From positions 1-22,782 of the forward strand of contig DASWRQ010000205.1 in NCBI GenBank assembly GCA_036403095.1: a DNA stretch of 22,782 bases, written 5' to 3'. Position numbers and translations under genes: made by a program. Below are positions 14,831 to 22,377 of this stretch, piece by piece. The notes beneath the pieces were generated by a model. It did no database searches. It saw only the letters and a list, made by a program, of their open reading frames with translations, and had not been told where the DNA came from. The DNA comes from Kutzneria sp036403095 (GTDB lineage: Bacteria > Actinomycetota > Actinomycetes > Mycobacteriales > Pseudonocardiaceae). Within the stretch, counting starts at the first letter, position 1, and the number at the start of each line of letters is the position of its first letter.

Positions 14831-15292
14831 TCACCTGACCAGTTCCGCCAGTTGGCGCACGACGTCGTCCAGCGGGGCGGTGGCGTCGATCTCCAGCGTG
14901 CAGGTGGCTCGGAGCAGGGGCTCGACGGCGGCCAGGTTGGCGAGGATCTCGGCGCGGTCGGCGGGGGACTTGCCGTAGGAGTTGTCGGTGCGGGCAGCGA
15001 TGCGGGAGAGGAGGACGCAAGCGGGGGCGCTGAGCAGGACGATGTGGTGGAACAGGGGATAGAAGCGGCCCTGGTTGGACTTGCAGCCGGCGACGAAGAG
15101 GGAGTCGTCGGTGGCGAGCAGGGTGGAAATGGCGTCCTCACGCCAGATCCAGTCGGTGCCTTCCCAGCGGCTCCAACGAGAAGAGTCGGTGTCGACGGTC
15201 CGGTGGCCCAGGGCGGCGAGGGCGCGGAGCGCGGAGGACTTGCCGGTGCCGGACATGCCGGTGACGAGGACCCTGGTCAAGCGCGGGTCCAC
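14831..15292 (-). CDS. Small P-loop ATPase, shikimate kinase-like
   Basis: This 153-residue P-loop nucleotide-binding protein has a Walker A motif near the N-terminus (VLVTGMSGTGKSSALRALAA, 8-27), a DTDSSRW motif after strand 2 where small-molecule kinases bind substrate, then the blocks LFVAGCKSNQGRFYPLFHHI and VLLSRIAARTDNSYGKSPAD, the latter resembling a lid. The fold resembles small-molecule kinases such as shikimate or gluconate kinase; the substrate is unknown. The GTG at 15292 lies inside the 3' end of the truncated isochorismatase frame, overlapping it by 16 bp. Third gene of a minus-strand unit. Confidence 0.83.
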   Translation of the reverse strand: MDPRLTRVLVTGMSGTGKSSALRALAALGHRTVDTDSSRWSRWEGTDWIWREDAISTLLATDDSLFVAGCKSNQGRFYPLFHHIVLLSAPACVLLSRIAARTDNSYGKSPADRAEILANLAAVEPLLRATCTLEIDATAPLDDVVRQLAELVR

Positions 15293-15426
15293 TGGCCGAT
15301 GGTGACGGCGGTGGCGCGGGCGTGAGAGACGGTCTGGCGCAGCCGCGGCAGGTAGTCGGGGTCGGAGTCGAAGCGCGACGCGATGGTGCGCTGCACGTCC
15401 ATGACCAGCAGGGCGGTCCTAGCCAT
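15277..15426 (-). pseudogene. Truncated isochorismatase-family hydrolase
   Basis: From ATG 15426 the minus strand encodes only 49 residues: ARTALLVMDVQRTIASRFD, SDPDYLPRLRQTVSHARATA, then VTIGQWTRA and a stop. The opening is an unmistakable isochorismatase/cysteine-hydrolase start, with the catalytic Asp in VMDVQR. Complete members have 180-200 residues with a Lys and a catalytic Cys, both absent here. About 140 residues have been lost by a deletion, after which the frame closes inside the next gene's start. The ATG overlaps the hydrolase stop by eight bases, so it is probably still translated by coupling, but it cannot be an active hydrolase. Confidence 0.75.
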
Positions 15427-16228
15427 GCAGGAATTCAACCACGTCGAGGATCCGGTCCAGCGCCGAGATGTGACCGTCCGAAGAGGACGGACGGAGGATG
15501 GCGTCGGGCAGGTTGCGCGCGAGCCACCGGGCGTGGGAGAAGGGGATGATGCGATCCTGCTCGCCGTGCAGGAGTAGCACGGGGCGGCGGCGGATCTCGT
15601 CCACTGAGAAGCCCCACGGGGTGACGTAGGCCAGGTCGTCGTCGATCATGCCGTCGAAGCCCTTGGCAGTGGCGAGCTCGGCGTTACGGCCCAGGTCGGA
15701 CCACGCGCCGGTGCTGGCGGTGGCGGCGTGGTCGGCGGGGGTGAAGGAGTTGGGATCGAACATACCGGTGGCGAGCTGCTTGGCCAGGGCCTCGCGGCCG
15801 GCGATCGTGGCGCGCAGTTCCTCGGGGGCGACCATGCCGTCCCACCAGTCCAGGTCGTCCGGCTCGAACGGAGCCAGCGCCCCAACGGTCACGCACCTGG
15901 TGACCCGATCGGCCAGCAAGGCCGCGCAGGCCAACGCGTGGTTGGCGCCGCCGGAGTGGCCGAGCACGGCAAACCGTTCGACGCCAAGGGAATCGGCGAT
16001 CGCGGCGACATCACCGGCGGCGTCGGCGATGGCGCGGCCGGGGTGGGCGGTGGAGCCGCCGTAGCCGGGACGGTCATAGGACAACCAACGAATCCCCGAC
16101 AGGGCAAGGAGAGGCGCGGGCACGGCACCGATCTGCGGCGTGCCGTGATGCCAGAAGACGGGCGTGCCGGAGCCGGTGTCGTAGAGGTGCAGAGTGCGGC
16201 CGTCGGCGAGGACGAGGTCGGTCTCCAT
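15419..16228 (-). CDS. Alpha/beta hydrolase
   Basis: The 269-residue hydrolase has nucleophile Ser92 in VLGHSGGANH, Asp225 in HGEQDR and His253 in DGHISA; HHGTP (27-31) gives the oxyanion hole and SYDRPGYGGS is typical for the family. It is probably cytoplasmic, with no signal peptide. ATG 16228 starts the homologous-looking sequence; no clear ribosome site precedes it, and the open frame continues upstream through the operon terminator, which is not credible as coding. First gene of the unit with the truncated isochorismatase and the ATPase. The substrate is unknown. Confidence 0.9.
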   Translation of the reverse strand: METDLVLADGRTLHLYDTGSGTPVFWHHGTPQIGAVPAPLLALSGIRWLSYDRPGYGGSTAHPGRAIADAAGDVAAIADSLGVERFAVLGHSGGANHALACAALLADRVTRCVTVGALAPFEPDDLDWWDGMVAPEELRATIAGREALAKQLATGMFDPNSFTPADHAATASTGAWSDLGRNAELATAKGFDGMIDDDLAYVTPWGFSVDEIRRRPVLLLHGEQDRIIPFSHARWLARNLPDAILRPSSSDGHISALDRILDVVEFLHG

Positions 16229-16268
16229 GGGGACGGAGCCTAGCGGCGGCTGCGGGAAAGGACAGGGA

Positions 16269-16296
16269 ACGGCCCCCGGCGGAAGCCGGGGGCCGT
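16269..16296 (-). terminator. Terminator of the pentose phosphate operon
   Basis: A perfect 12-bp, all-but-AT-ends stem (ACGGCCCCCGGC and its complement) with a four-base loop, 12 bp past the pgl stop on the minus strand. It is followed in that direction by a pyrimidine-rich stretch (TCCCTGTCCTTTCCC). It separates the operon from the hydrolase gene downstream. Confidence 0.88.
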
Positions 16297-16308
16297 CAGC
16301 GGAAAACC

Positions 16309-17034
16309 TCAGGACAGCTTGGCGGCTGCCGCGGAGTCCAACAGCCACAAGGTGCGCTCGGTGCCACGAGCGCCGGCCGCCGGGATCTCGACCTCGGTCG
16401 CGCCGGCGAGGGCGCGGGAGACGGGGTCGGCCTTGGCCTCGCCGGTGGTCATCAGCCACACCTGGCGGGCGCGGCGGATGGCGGGCAGGGTCAGGGAAAC
16501 CCGGGTCGGCGGGGGTTTGGGGCAGTCGCGGACGGCGACGACCGACAGCGACACCTCATGCACGGCGGGGGAGTCGGGGAAGATGGAGGCGGTGTGCCCC
16601 TCCTCGCCGACGCCCAGCAGCAGCACGTCGAAAGCAGTAGAGCCGATGACCCGGGCGTAGTCCGAGGCGGCAGCATCGGGATCATCGCCGAAGCGGCCGT
16701 CGGAGGGCTCCATGACATGGACGCGCGACGGGTCCACCGCGACGTGGTCCAACAGGGCGGCGCGGTTCTGGGTCTCGTTGCGGTCGGCGTGCCCGGACGG
16801 CAGGAAACGCTCGTCGCCCCAGTAGAACTCGACCTGGGACCAGTCGACGGCATCCCGGGCGGGACTGTCGCGAACGTGCTCCAGGACGGCATTGCCGGTC
16901 CGACCGCCGGTCAGCACGAGGGAAGCCACGCCGCGAGCGGCCTGGGCGTCCACCAGCGCGGTGATCAAGCGGGCCGCAGCGGCGGCGGCCAGGAGGTCGC
17001 CGCCGCTGTGGACCACAACATCGGAACTCGTCAC
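16309..17034 (-). CDS. pgl: 6-phosphogluconolactonase
   Basis: This 241-residue enzyme hydrolyses 6-phosphoglucono-delta-lactone to 6-phosphogluconate, the second step of the oxidative pentose phosphate pathway, in the cytoplasm. Family marks are SLVLTGGRTG (38-47), VEFYWGDERFLP (68-79), NETQNRAALLDHV and GVGEEGHTASIFPDSPA (141-157), the last being the variant of the GxGxDGHTASLFP signature. Length is standard. The GTG at 17034 overlaps the opcA stop by four bases (GTGA), indicating coupled translation. Last gene of the operon, followed by a hairpin. Confidence 0.96.
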   Translation of the reverse strand: MTSSDVVVHSGGDLLAAAAAARLITALVDAQAARGVASLVLTGGRTGNAVLEHVRDSPARDAVDWSQVEFYWGDERFLPSGHADRNETQNRAALLDHVAVDPSRVHVMEPSDGRFGDDPDAAASDYARVIGSTAFDVLLLGVGEEGHTASIFPDSPAVHEVSLSVVAVRDCPKPPPTRVSLTLPAIRRARQVWLMTTGEAKADPVSRALAGATEVEIPAAGARGTERTLWLLDSAAAAKLS

Positions 17035-18107
17035 GACTCGGCCTTGGCGGTCGCCTTCTTCGACGACGACCGCTTGGGCTTGGCCTCGGCCGCCGGCGCC
17101 TCCTCGGCAGCGGCGGCCGCCTTGGCCTTGGCCGGAGCCTTGGCGGTGGCCTTGGCCGCCGGCTTCGAAGCGGCCGGCGTGGCCACCCGACCCTTGGTGA
17201 CCTTCGGGACGGCCATCAGGGCGTCCTTGTAGATCTCGTCGGGGTCGAGCCGACGCAGCTCCTCGGCCAGGCAGTCCCGCACGGAACGGCGCTGCAGCGC
17301 GATCCGCCGGTCCGGCTGGCCGGGCTGCGTCAGGGTGCCGGTCTTGGCGTCGGGCCGAACCAGGTCGACCGCCCCGGAACGACGCTGCAGGGTCACCTGC
17401 ACGATGCCCTCGCCGCTGGTGGCCTTGGCCCGGCCGACGGGCACGTTGAGCCGCGAGGCGAACCAGCCGGCCAGCAGCTCGGACGAAGGCGAGTCGGCCT
17501 CACCGACGACGTTGGCCGCGGTGACCTTCTCGTACGGCGGCAGGTCGAGCGCCGACGCGAGCTGGGCCCGCCAGTTGGTCAGGCGGGTCCAGGCCAGGTC
17601 GCTGTCACCGTCCGAATAGGACTTGCGCCGCTGCTCCAACGCCTTGATCGGGTTCTTCTCGGCGGCGGAGTCGGTGATCCGGCGGGTGGCCAGCTGCCCG
17701 ATGGAGTCCTCGGACGGCACCTCGGGGGCCTCGGACGGCCACCACGCCACCACCGGCGCGTCCGGCAGCAGCAGCGGCACGACGCAGCTGGCGGCCTGGT
17801 CGGCCAGCGGCCCGTAGAGCCGCAGCACGATGACGTCGCTGGCGCCGGCGTCGCCGCCGACCCGGATCTGGGCGTCCAGCCGCGCGGCGGCCTTGCGGGC
17901 CCCGCGGGCCAGCACGATCACGCGGCACGGGTGCTCGCGGCTGGCCTCGTTGGCGGCCTGGATGGCCTCCTCGGTCTTGGCGCTGTCGTCGGTGACGATG
18001 ACCAGCGTCAGCACGCGGCCGAGGGCCACCGCCCCGCCGGTCTCGCGGACCTCCACCAGCTTGCTGTTGACCTGTGCGGTCGTGGTGGACGGCAGGTCGA
18101 TGATCAC
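17031..18107 (-). CDS. opcA: Glucose-6-phosphate dehydrogenase assembly protein OpcA
   Basis: This 358-residue homologue of OpcA is needed for full activity or assembly of glucose-6-phosphate dehydrogenase in cyanobacteria and actinobacteria. The core shows RVLTLVIVTDD (31-41), HPCRVIVLARG, the hallmark VVPLLLPDAPVVAWWPSEAP (109-128), and DLAWTRLTNWRAQLA. After about residue 306 it carries a 50-residue Ala/Lys/Pro tail (repeats like AAKATAKAPAKAKAAAAAEE, then KPKRSSSKKATAKAES) resembling histone-H1-type tails, which is not needed in the family core. GTG 18107 overlaps the zwf stop by four bases. The position between zwf and pgl is the conserved actinobacterial arrangement. Confidence 0.95.
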   Translation of the reverse strand: MIIDLPSTTTAQVNSKLVEVRETGGAVALGRVLTLVIVTDDSAKTEEAIQAANEASREHPCRVIVLARGARKAAARLDAQIRVGGDAGASDVIVLRLYGPLADQAASCVVPLLLPDAPVVAWWPSEAPEVPSEDSIGQLATRRITDSAAEKNPIKALEQRRKSYSDGDSDLAWTRLTNWRAQLASALDLPPYEKVTAANVVGEADSPSSELLAGWFASRLNVPVGRAKATSGEGIVQVTLQRRSGAVDLVRPDAKTGTLTQPGQPDRRIALQRRSVRDCLAEELRRLDPDEIYKDALMAVPKVTKGRVATPAASKPAAKATAKAPAKAKAAAAAEEAPAAEAKPKRSSSKKATAKAES

Positions 18108-19642
18108 GGGCGCCTCCAATGACGGCCGGTGCGGGTGAGCATCTGGTCGGCCGAGGGCGGCCCCCAGCTGCCGGGGGCGTAGCCCTCGGGGGAGCCCTGC
18201 TTGGCCCAGTGGTTGAGCACCGGGTCCAGGATCTCCCAGGACAGCTCGACCTCTTCGTTCATCGGGAACAGCGACGGCTCGCCGAGCAGCACGTCCAGGA
18301 TGAGCCGCTCGTAGGCCTCGGGCGAGGACTCGGTGAAGGCGTGGCCGTAGCCGAAGTCCATGGTGACGTCCCGGACCTCCATGGTGTTGCCCGGCACCTT
18401 GGAGCCGAACCGCATGGTCACGCCCTCGTCCGGCTGCACCCGGATGACCAGGGCGTTCTGCCCCAGCTCCTCGGTCGCGGTCGAGTCGAAGGGCAGGTGC
18501 GGGGCCCGCTTGAAGACCACCGCGATCTCGGTGACCTTGCGGCCCAGCCGCTTCCCGTGCCGCAGGTAGAACGGCACGCCGGCCCACCGCCGGGTGTTGA
18601 CCTCGAGCGTGATGCCGGCGTAGGTCTCGGTCTTGGAGTCGGCGGCGAAGCCGCCCTCCTCCAGCAGGCCCAGCACCTTCTGGCCGCCCTGCCACCCGCC
18701 GACGTACTGGCCCCGCGCGGTGGTCTCGTCGTACGGGGTCGGAACCCGCGCCGCCGACAGCACCTTGATCTTCTCGGCCCGCAGCGCCCGCGGGTGGAAG
18801 GAGACGGGCTCCTCCATCGCGGTCAGCGCCATCAGCTGCAGCAGGTGGTTCTGGATCACGTCGCGCGCCGCGCCGATGCCGTCGTAGTAGCCGGCACGAC
18901 CACCGAGGCCGATGTCCTCGGCCATGGTGATCTGCACGTGGTCCACGTAGTTGGCGTTCCAGATCGGCTCGAACATCTGGTTGGCGAAGCGCAGCGCCAG
19001 GATGTTCTGCACCGTCTCCTTGCCGAGGTAGTGGTCGATGCGGAACACCGAGTCCTCGGGGAAGACGTCGTTGACGACGTTGTTGAGCTCCTTGGCCGAC
19101 TTGAGGTCGTGGCCGAAGGGCTTCTCGATGACGACCCGCCGCCACTGCTCGGCGTCCTGCTCGGCCAGCCCGGCCCGGGCCAGCTGCTTGGTCACCACCG
19201 GGAACGCGCCGGGCGGGATCGACAGGTAGAACGCGTGGTTGCCGCCGGTGCCGCGCTGCTCGTCGAGCTCGCGAACGGTCTTGGCCAGGTTGTCGAACGC
19301 GTTGTCGTCGTCGAACGTGCCCTGCACGAACCGGATGCCCTCGGCCAGCTGGTTCCAGACCTCGGCCCGGTAGGGCGTGCGGGCGTGCTGCTTGACCGCC
19401 TCGTGCACGACCTCGCCGAAGTCCTCGTTGGCCCAGTCCCGACGGGCGAAACCGGTCAGCGCGAAGCCCGGCGGCAGCAGCCCCCGGTTGGCCAGGTCGT
19501 AGATGGCCGGCATCAGCTTCTTGCGGGACAGGTCGCCGGTCACCCCGAAGATCACCAGGCCGCACGGCCCGGCGATCCTGGGCAGCCGCTTGTCGCGCTC
19601 GTCCCGCAGCGGATTGCGCCACGTGCGCAGAGGGCTGCTCAC
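18104..19642 (-). CDS. zwf: Glucose-6-phosphate 1-dehydrogenase
   Basis: The 512-residue enzyme oxidises glucose-6-phosphate to 6-phosphoglucono-lactone with NADP+, the committed step of the oxidative pentose phosphate pathway. The Rossmann motif VIFGVTGDLSRKKLMPAIYD spans 30-49, EKPFGHDL is at 173-180 and the signature RIDHYLGKE at 201-209 contains the catalytic His. The C-terminal domain has RWAGVPFYLRHGKRL and NEEVELSWEILDPVL. Full length and undamaged. GTG 19642 overlaps the pgi stop by four bases (GTGA). Its partner protein OpcA is encoded directly downstream. Confidence 0.98.
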   Translation of the reverse strand: MSSPLRTWRNPLRDERDKRLPRIAGPCGLVIFGVTGDLSRKKLMPAIYDLANRGLLPPGFALTGFARRDWANEDFGEVVHEAVKQHARTPYRAEVWNQLAEGIRFVQGTFDDDNAFDNLAKTVRELDEQRGTGGNHAFYLSIPPGAFPVVTKQLARAGLAEQDAEQWRRVVIEKPFGHDLKSAKELNNVVNDVFPEDSVFRIDHYLGKETVQNILALRFANQMFEPIWNANYVDHVQITMAEDIGLGGRAGYYDGIGAARDVIQNHLLQLMALTAMEEPVSFHPRALRAEKIKVLSAARVPTPYDETTARGQYVGGWQGGQKVLGLLEEGGFAADSKTETYAGITLEVNTRRWAGVPFYLRHGKRLGRKVTEIAVVFKRAPHLPFDSTATEELGQNALVIRVQPDEGVTMRFGSKVPGNTMEVRDVTMDFGYGHAFTESSPEAYERLILDVLLGEPSLFPMNEEVELSWEILDPVLNHWAKQGSPEGYAPGSWGPPSADQMLTRTGRHWRRP

Positions 19643-21255
19643 CTCTTGACCTCCTGGACGGCCTTGGTCAGCTCGACCAGGCCGGCGGCCCGGTCGGTCA
19701 GGTGCAGGCGCAGCACCGGACGGCCGTGCTCGGCGAGCACCGAGCCGTCGCCAAGGGCCTGCGCGTGCTGGAGCACACCCAGCGTGTACGGGCGGCCCGG
19801 CACCTCGAGGTCCTGCTCCACCGCGCCGGTGATCTGCAGGAAGACGCCGTTCTGGTGGCCGCCCTTGTGGTACTGGCCGGTGGAGTGCAGGAACCGCGGG
19901 CCCCAGCCGAACGTGGTCTGCAGCCGGCTGGCCCGGGCGACGGCGGGCCGCAGCACGGCCGCGGAGGCGTCGTCGATGCGGTCCAGGTACGCCTGCACGG
20001 CCACGTATCCGTGATCGGGGGCGGCGGCCAGGAAGGCGTTGAGAACATCGGCCAGCGTGGTCGCCGTGGCCGGCAGCCACTCGCCGCTCTCGTACACCTC
20101 GACCGAGCCGATGGTCAGCTTCGGCGCGGCCTCGGTCTCGCCGCCGGCGGGCTTGTCCAGCAGCGATCGGGCGGCGACCTTGGCCGCCTCGACGTCGGGC
20201 TGGTCGAACGGGTTGATCCCGATCAGCCGGCCGGCGACGGCGGTGGCGAACTCCCACAGCAGGAACAGGCCGCCGAGCTCGCCGGCGGTGCTCATGAACG
20301 CGGCGTCCACGTCCGGGCCGATGGCGATCGGCGTGGCGTCGGTACCGGCGGTGACAAAGCCCGGCGCGTCCGCGTTCTCCACGGCCACCGGCAGCAGGCC
20401 GATGCCCTCCTTGCCGGTGGACTCGGCGATCAGCTGCTCCGCCCAGTCGGGGAAGCCCTTCACGCCCGAACCGGTGTCGGCCAGGATGACCTTCTCGGCA
20501 CCCTGAGCGTGCGCCGCGCCCCACGCCGCACCCAGCCACAGGGCCGGGTTCTGGTCGTCGTCACGCGACAGCAGCTCGAACGCCGCGGCGGCGTCGTTGA
20601 GCAGGGTGTTGATGTCCACGCCGGCCAGGCCGGCCGGCACCAGGCCGAACGCGGTCAGCGCCGAGTAGCGGCCACCGACGTGCGGGTCGGCGGTGAACAC
20701 CTTGCGGTAGCCCGCCTCCTCGGCCATCTTCTGCAGCGGCGAGCCCGGGTCGGTGACCACCACGATGCGGCTCTTGGCGTCGATGCCGGACTCGGTGAAG
20801 GCCTTCTCGAAGATGCGGCGGTGGCTGTCGGTCTCGACGGTGCCGCCGGACTTGGACGACACCACGATCACGGTGCGGGACAGGTCCCCGGCCAGCGCGT
20901 CGGCCACCTGGCCGGCGTCGGTGGTGTCCAGCACGACCAGCGGCACGCTGGCGGTCGCGGTGATCACCTCGGGCGCCAGCGACGAGCCGCCCATGCCGGC
21001 CAGCACGACACGGTCGACGCCCTCGCCGGCCAGCTCGGCCGACAGCGCCTCGATCTCACCGACCAGCGGCCGCGAGCTCTCGTGCAGCGTGGTCCACGAG
21101 AGCCGGATCGACGCCTCGGGTTCGGCCTCCGGGCCCCACAGCGTCGCGTCCTTCGCGGCCAGCCGGGACGCGACCTTGTCCGCGATCAGCTGGTCCACCA
21201 GCGGACGCGCCTGCTCGGCGAGCCCGTCGTGGACGATGTCGACGGAAATCCCCAC
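19639..21255 (-). CDS. pgi: Glucose-6-phosphate isomerase
   Basis: The 538-residue enzyme interconverts glucose-6-phosphate and fructose-6-phosphate. Diagnostic parts are VVLAGMGGSSLAPEV (83-97), the sugar-phosphate loop VVSSKSGGTVET (131-142), VVVTDPGSPLQKMAEEAG, then HVGGRYSALTAFGLVPAGL, and GQYHKGGHQNGVFLQITG near the C-terminus. This is the form found in actinobacterial tal-pgi neighbourhoods and related to the Pgi half of tal-pgi fusion enzymes. The GTG at 21255 is seven bases beyond the tal stop; upstream open frame lies within tal and is not coding. Its place between tal and zwf lets one transcript recycle fructose-6-phosphate to the dehydrogenase substrate. Confidence 0.97.
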   Translation of the reverse strand: MGISVDIVHDGLAEQARPLVDQLIADKVASRLAAKDATLWGPEAEPEASIRLSWTTLHESSRPLVGEIEALSAELAGEGVDRVVLAGMGGSSLAPEVITATASVPLVVLDTTDAGQVADALAGDLSRTVIVVSSKSGGTVETDSHRRIFEKAFTESGIDAKSRIVVVTDPGSPLQKMAEEAGYRKVFTADPHVGGRYSALTAFGLVPAGLAGVDINTLLNDAAAAFELLSRDDDQNPALWLGAAWGAAHAQGAEKVILADTGSGVKGFPDWAEQLIAESTGKEGIGLLPVAVENADAPGFVTAGTDATPIAIGPDVDAAFMSTAGELGGLFLLWEFATAVAGRLIGINPFDQPDVEAAKVAARSLLDKPAGGETEAAPKLTIGSVEVYESGEWLPATATTLADVLNAFLAAAPDHGYVAVQAYLDRIDDASAAVLRPAVARASRLQTTFGWGPRFLHSTGQYHKGGHQNGVFLQITGAVEQDLEVPGRPYTLGVLQHAQALGDGSVLAEHGRPVLRLHLTDRAAGLVELTKAVQEVKR

Positions 21256-21262
21256 AGTTATC

Positions 21263-22375
21263 TCAGCCCTTCGCCTTGTCGAGCTGGCCCTGCACGGTCT
21301 CGAGCAGCTCGGTCCAGGACTTGTCGAACTTCTCCACGCCCTCGCGCTCGAGCACGTCGTAGACGTCGTCGATGTCGACGCCGGCCTGCTCCAGCGAGTC
21401 GAAGAGCTCCTGCGCCTGCTCCTCGGTGCCGGAAACCGTGTCGCCACGCAGGTTCGCGTGGTCGGCCACCGCGTCCAGGGTCTTCTCCGGCATGGTGTTC
21501 ACCACGTTGTCGACGACGAGCTCGTCGACGTAGCGGGTGTCGGAGTACTTCGGGTCCTTGACGCCGGTGGACGCCCACAGCGGGCGCTGCGCGTGCGCGC
21601 CGGCCGCGGCCAGCTCCTGCCAGCGCGGCGTGCTGAACGCGCCGACGTAGGCGGCGTAGGCCAGGCGGGCGTTGGCGATCGCGGCCTGGCCCAGCAGCGC
21701 CTCGGCCTCGGGGGTGCCGATGGCCTTGAGCCGCTTGTCCACCTCGGTGTCCACCCGGGACACGAAGAAGGAGGCGACCGACTGGATGCCGGAGATGTCG
21801 TGGCCGTTGGCCTTGGCCTGCTCGATGCCGGCGATGAAGGCGTCCATCACGTCCAGGTAGCGCTGCACCGAGAAGATCAGCGTCACGTTCACGCTGACGC
21901 CCTCGGCCAGCGCGCGGGTGATCGCCGGCAGGCCCTCGACGGTGGCCGGGATCTTCACCATCAGGTTCGGGCGGTCGACCGTCTTCCACAGCTCCAGCGC
22001 CTGCGCGACGGTGCCGTCGGTGTTCTTGGCCAGGCCCGGCTCGACCTCGAGCGACACCCGGCCGTCCTTGCCGCCGGTGGCCTGCCAGGTCTCACGGAAG
22101 ACGTCGCACGCGTTGCGCACGTCGCTCGTGGTCAGCTCGCGCACCGCCGCGTCCACGTCGGCGCCGCGGGCGGCCAGCTCACGCACCTGCTCGTCGTAGG
22201 CCTCGCCGTGGGCCAGCGCGGCGGCGAAGATCGTCGGGTTGGTGGTGACCCCGACGACGTGCTTGTCCTTGATCAGACCGGCCAGGTTGCCGGTCTGCAG
22301 CCGGTTCCGCGACAGGTCGTCGAGCCAGATCGACACGCCGGCCTCGCTGAGCGCGGCCAGGTTGTTGGCGCTCAT
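21263..22375 (-). CDS. tal: Transaldolase
   Basis: This 370-residue actinobacterial-type transaldolase transfers the dihydroxyacetone unit from sedoheptulose-7-phosphate to glyceraldehyde-3-phosphate through a Schiff-base lysine. Visible are SIWLDDLSRNRL, VVGVTTNPTIFAAAL (40-54), RPNLMVKIPATVEG with catalytic Lys141, VSVNVTLIFSVQRYLDVMDA, then SVASFFVSRVDTEVDK and RPLWASTGVKDPKYSDTRYV. Full length. ATG 22375 lies only two bases after the transketolase stop codon, so translation is closely coupled. Second gene of the operon in this window. Confidence 0.98.
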   Translation of the reverse strand: MSANNLAALSEAGVSIWLDDLSRNRLQTGNLAGLIKDKHVVGVTTNPTIFAAALAHGEAYDEQVRELAARGADVDAAVRELTTSDVRNACDVFRETWQATGGKDGRVSLEVEPGLAKNTDGTVAQALELWKTVDRPNLMVKIPATVEGLPAITRALAEGVSVNVTLIFSVQRYLDVMDAFIAGIEQAKANGHDISGIQSVASFFVSRVDTEVDKRLKAIGTPEAEALLGQAAIANARLAYAAYVGAFSTPRWQELAAAGAHAQRPLWASTGVKDPKYSDTRYVDELVVDNVVNTMPEKTLDAVADHANLRGDTVSGTEEQAQELFDSLEQAGVDIDDVYDVLEREGVEKFDKSWTELLETVQGQLDKAKG

Positions 22376-22377
22376 CT

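Noticed and set aside
18119..20014. Long plus-strand frames opposite zwf and pgi
   Set aside because: Antisense of highly conserved enzymes with Val/Leu/His-rich composition and no domain; high third-position GC keeps such frames open.
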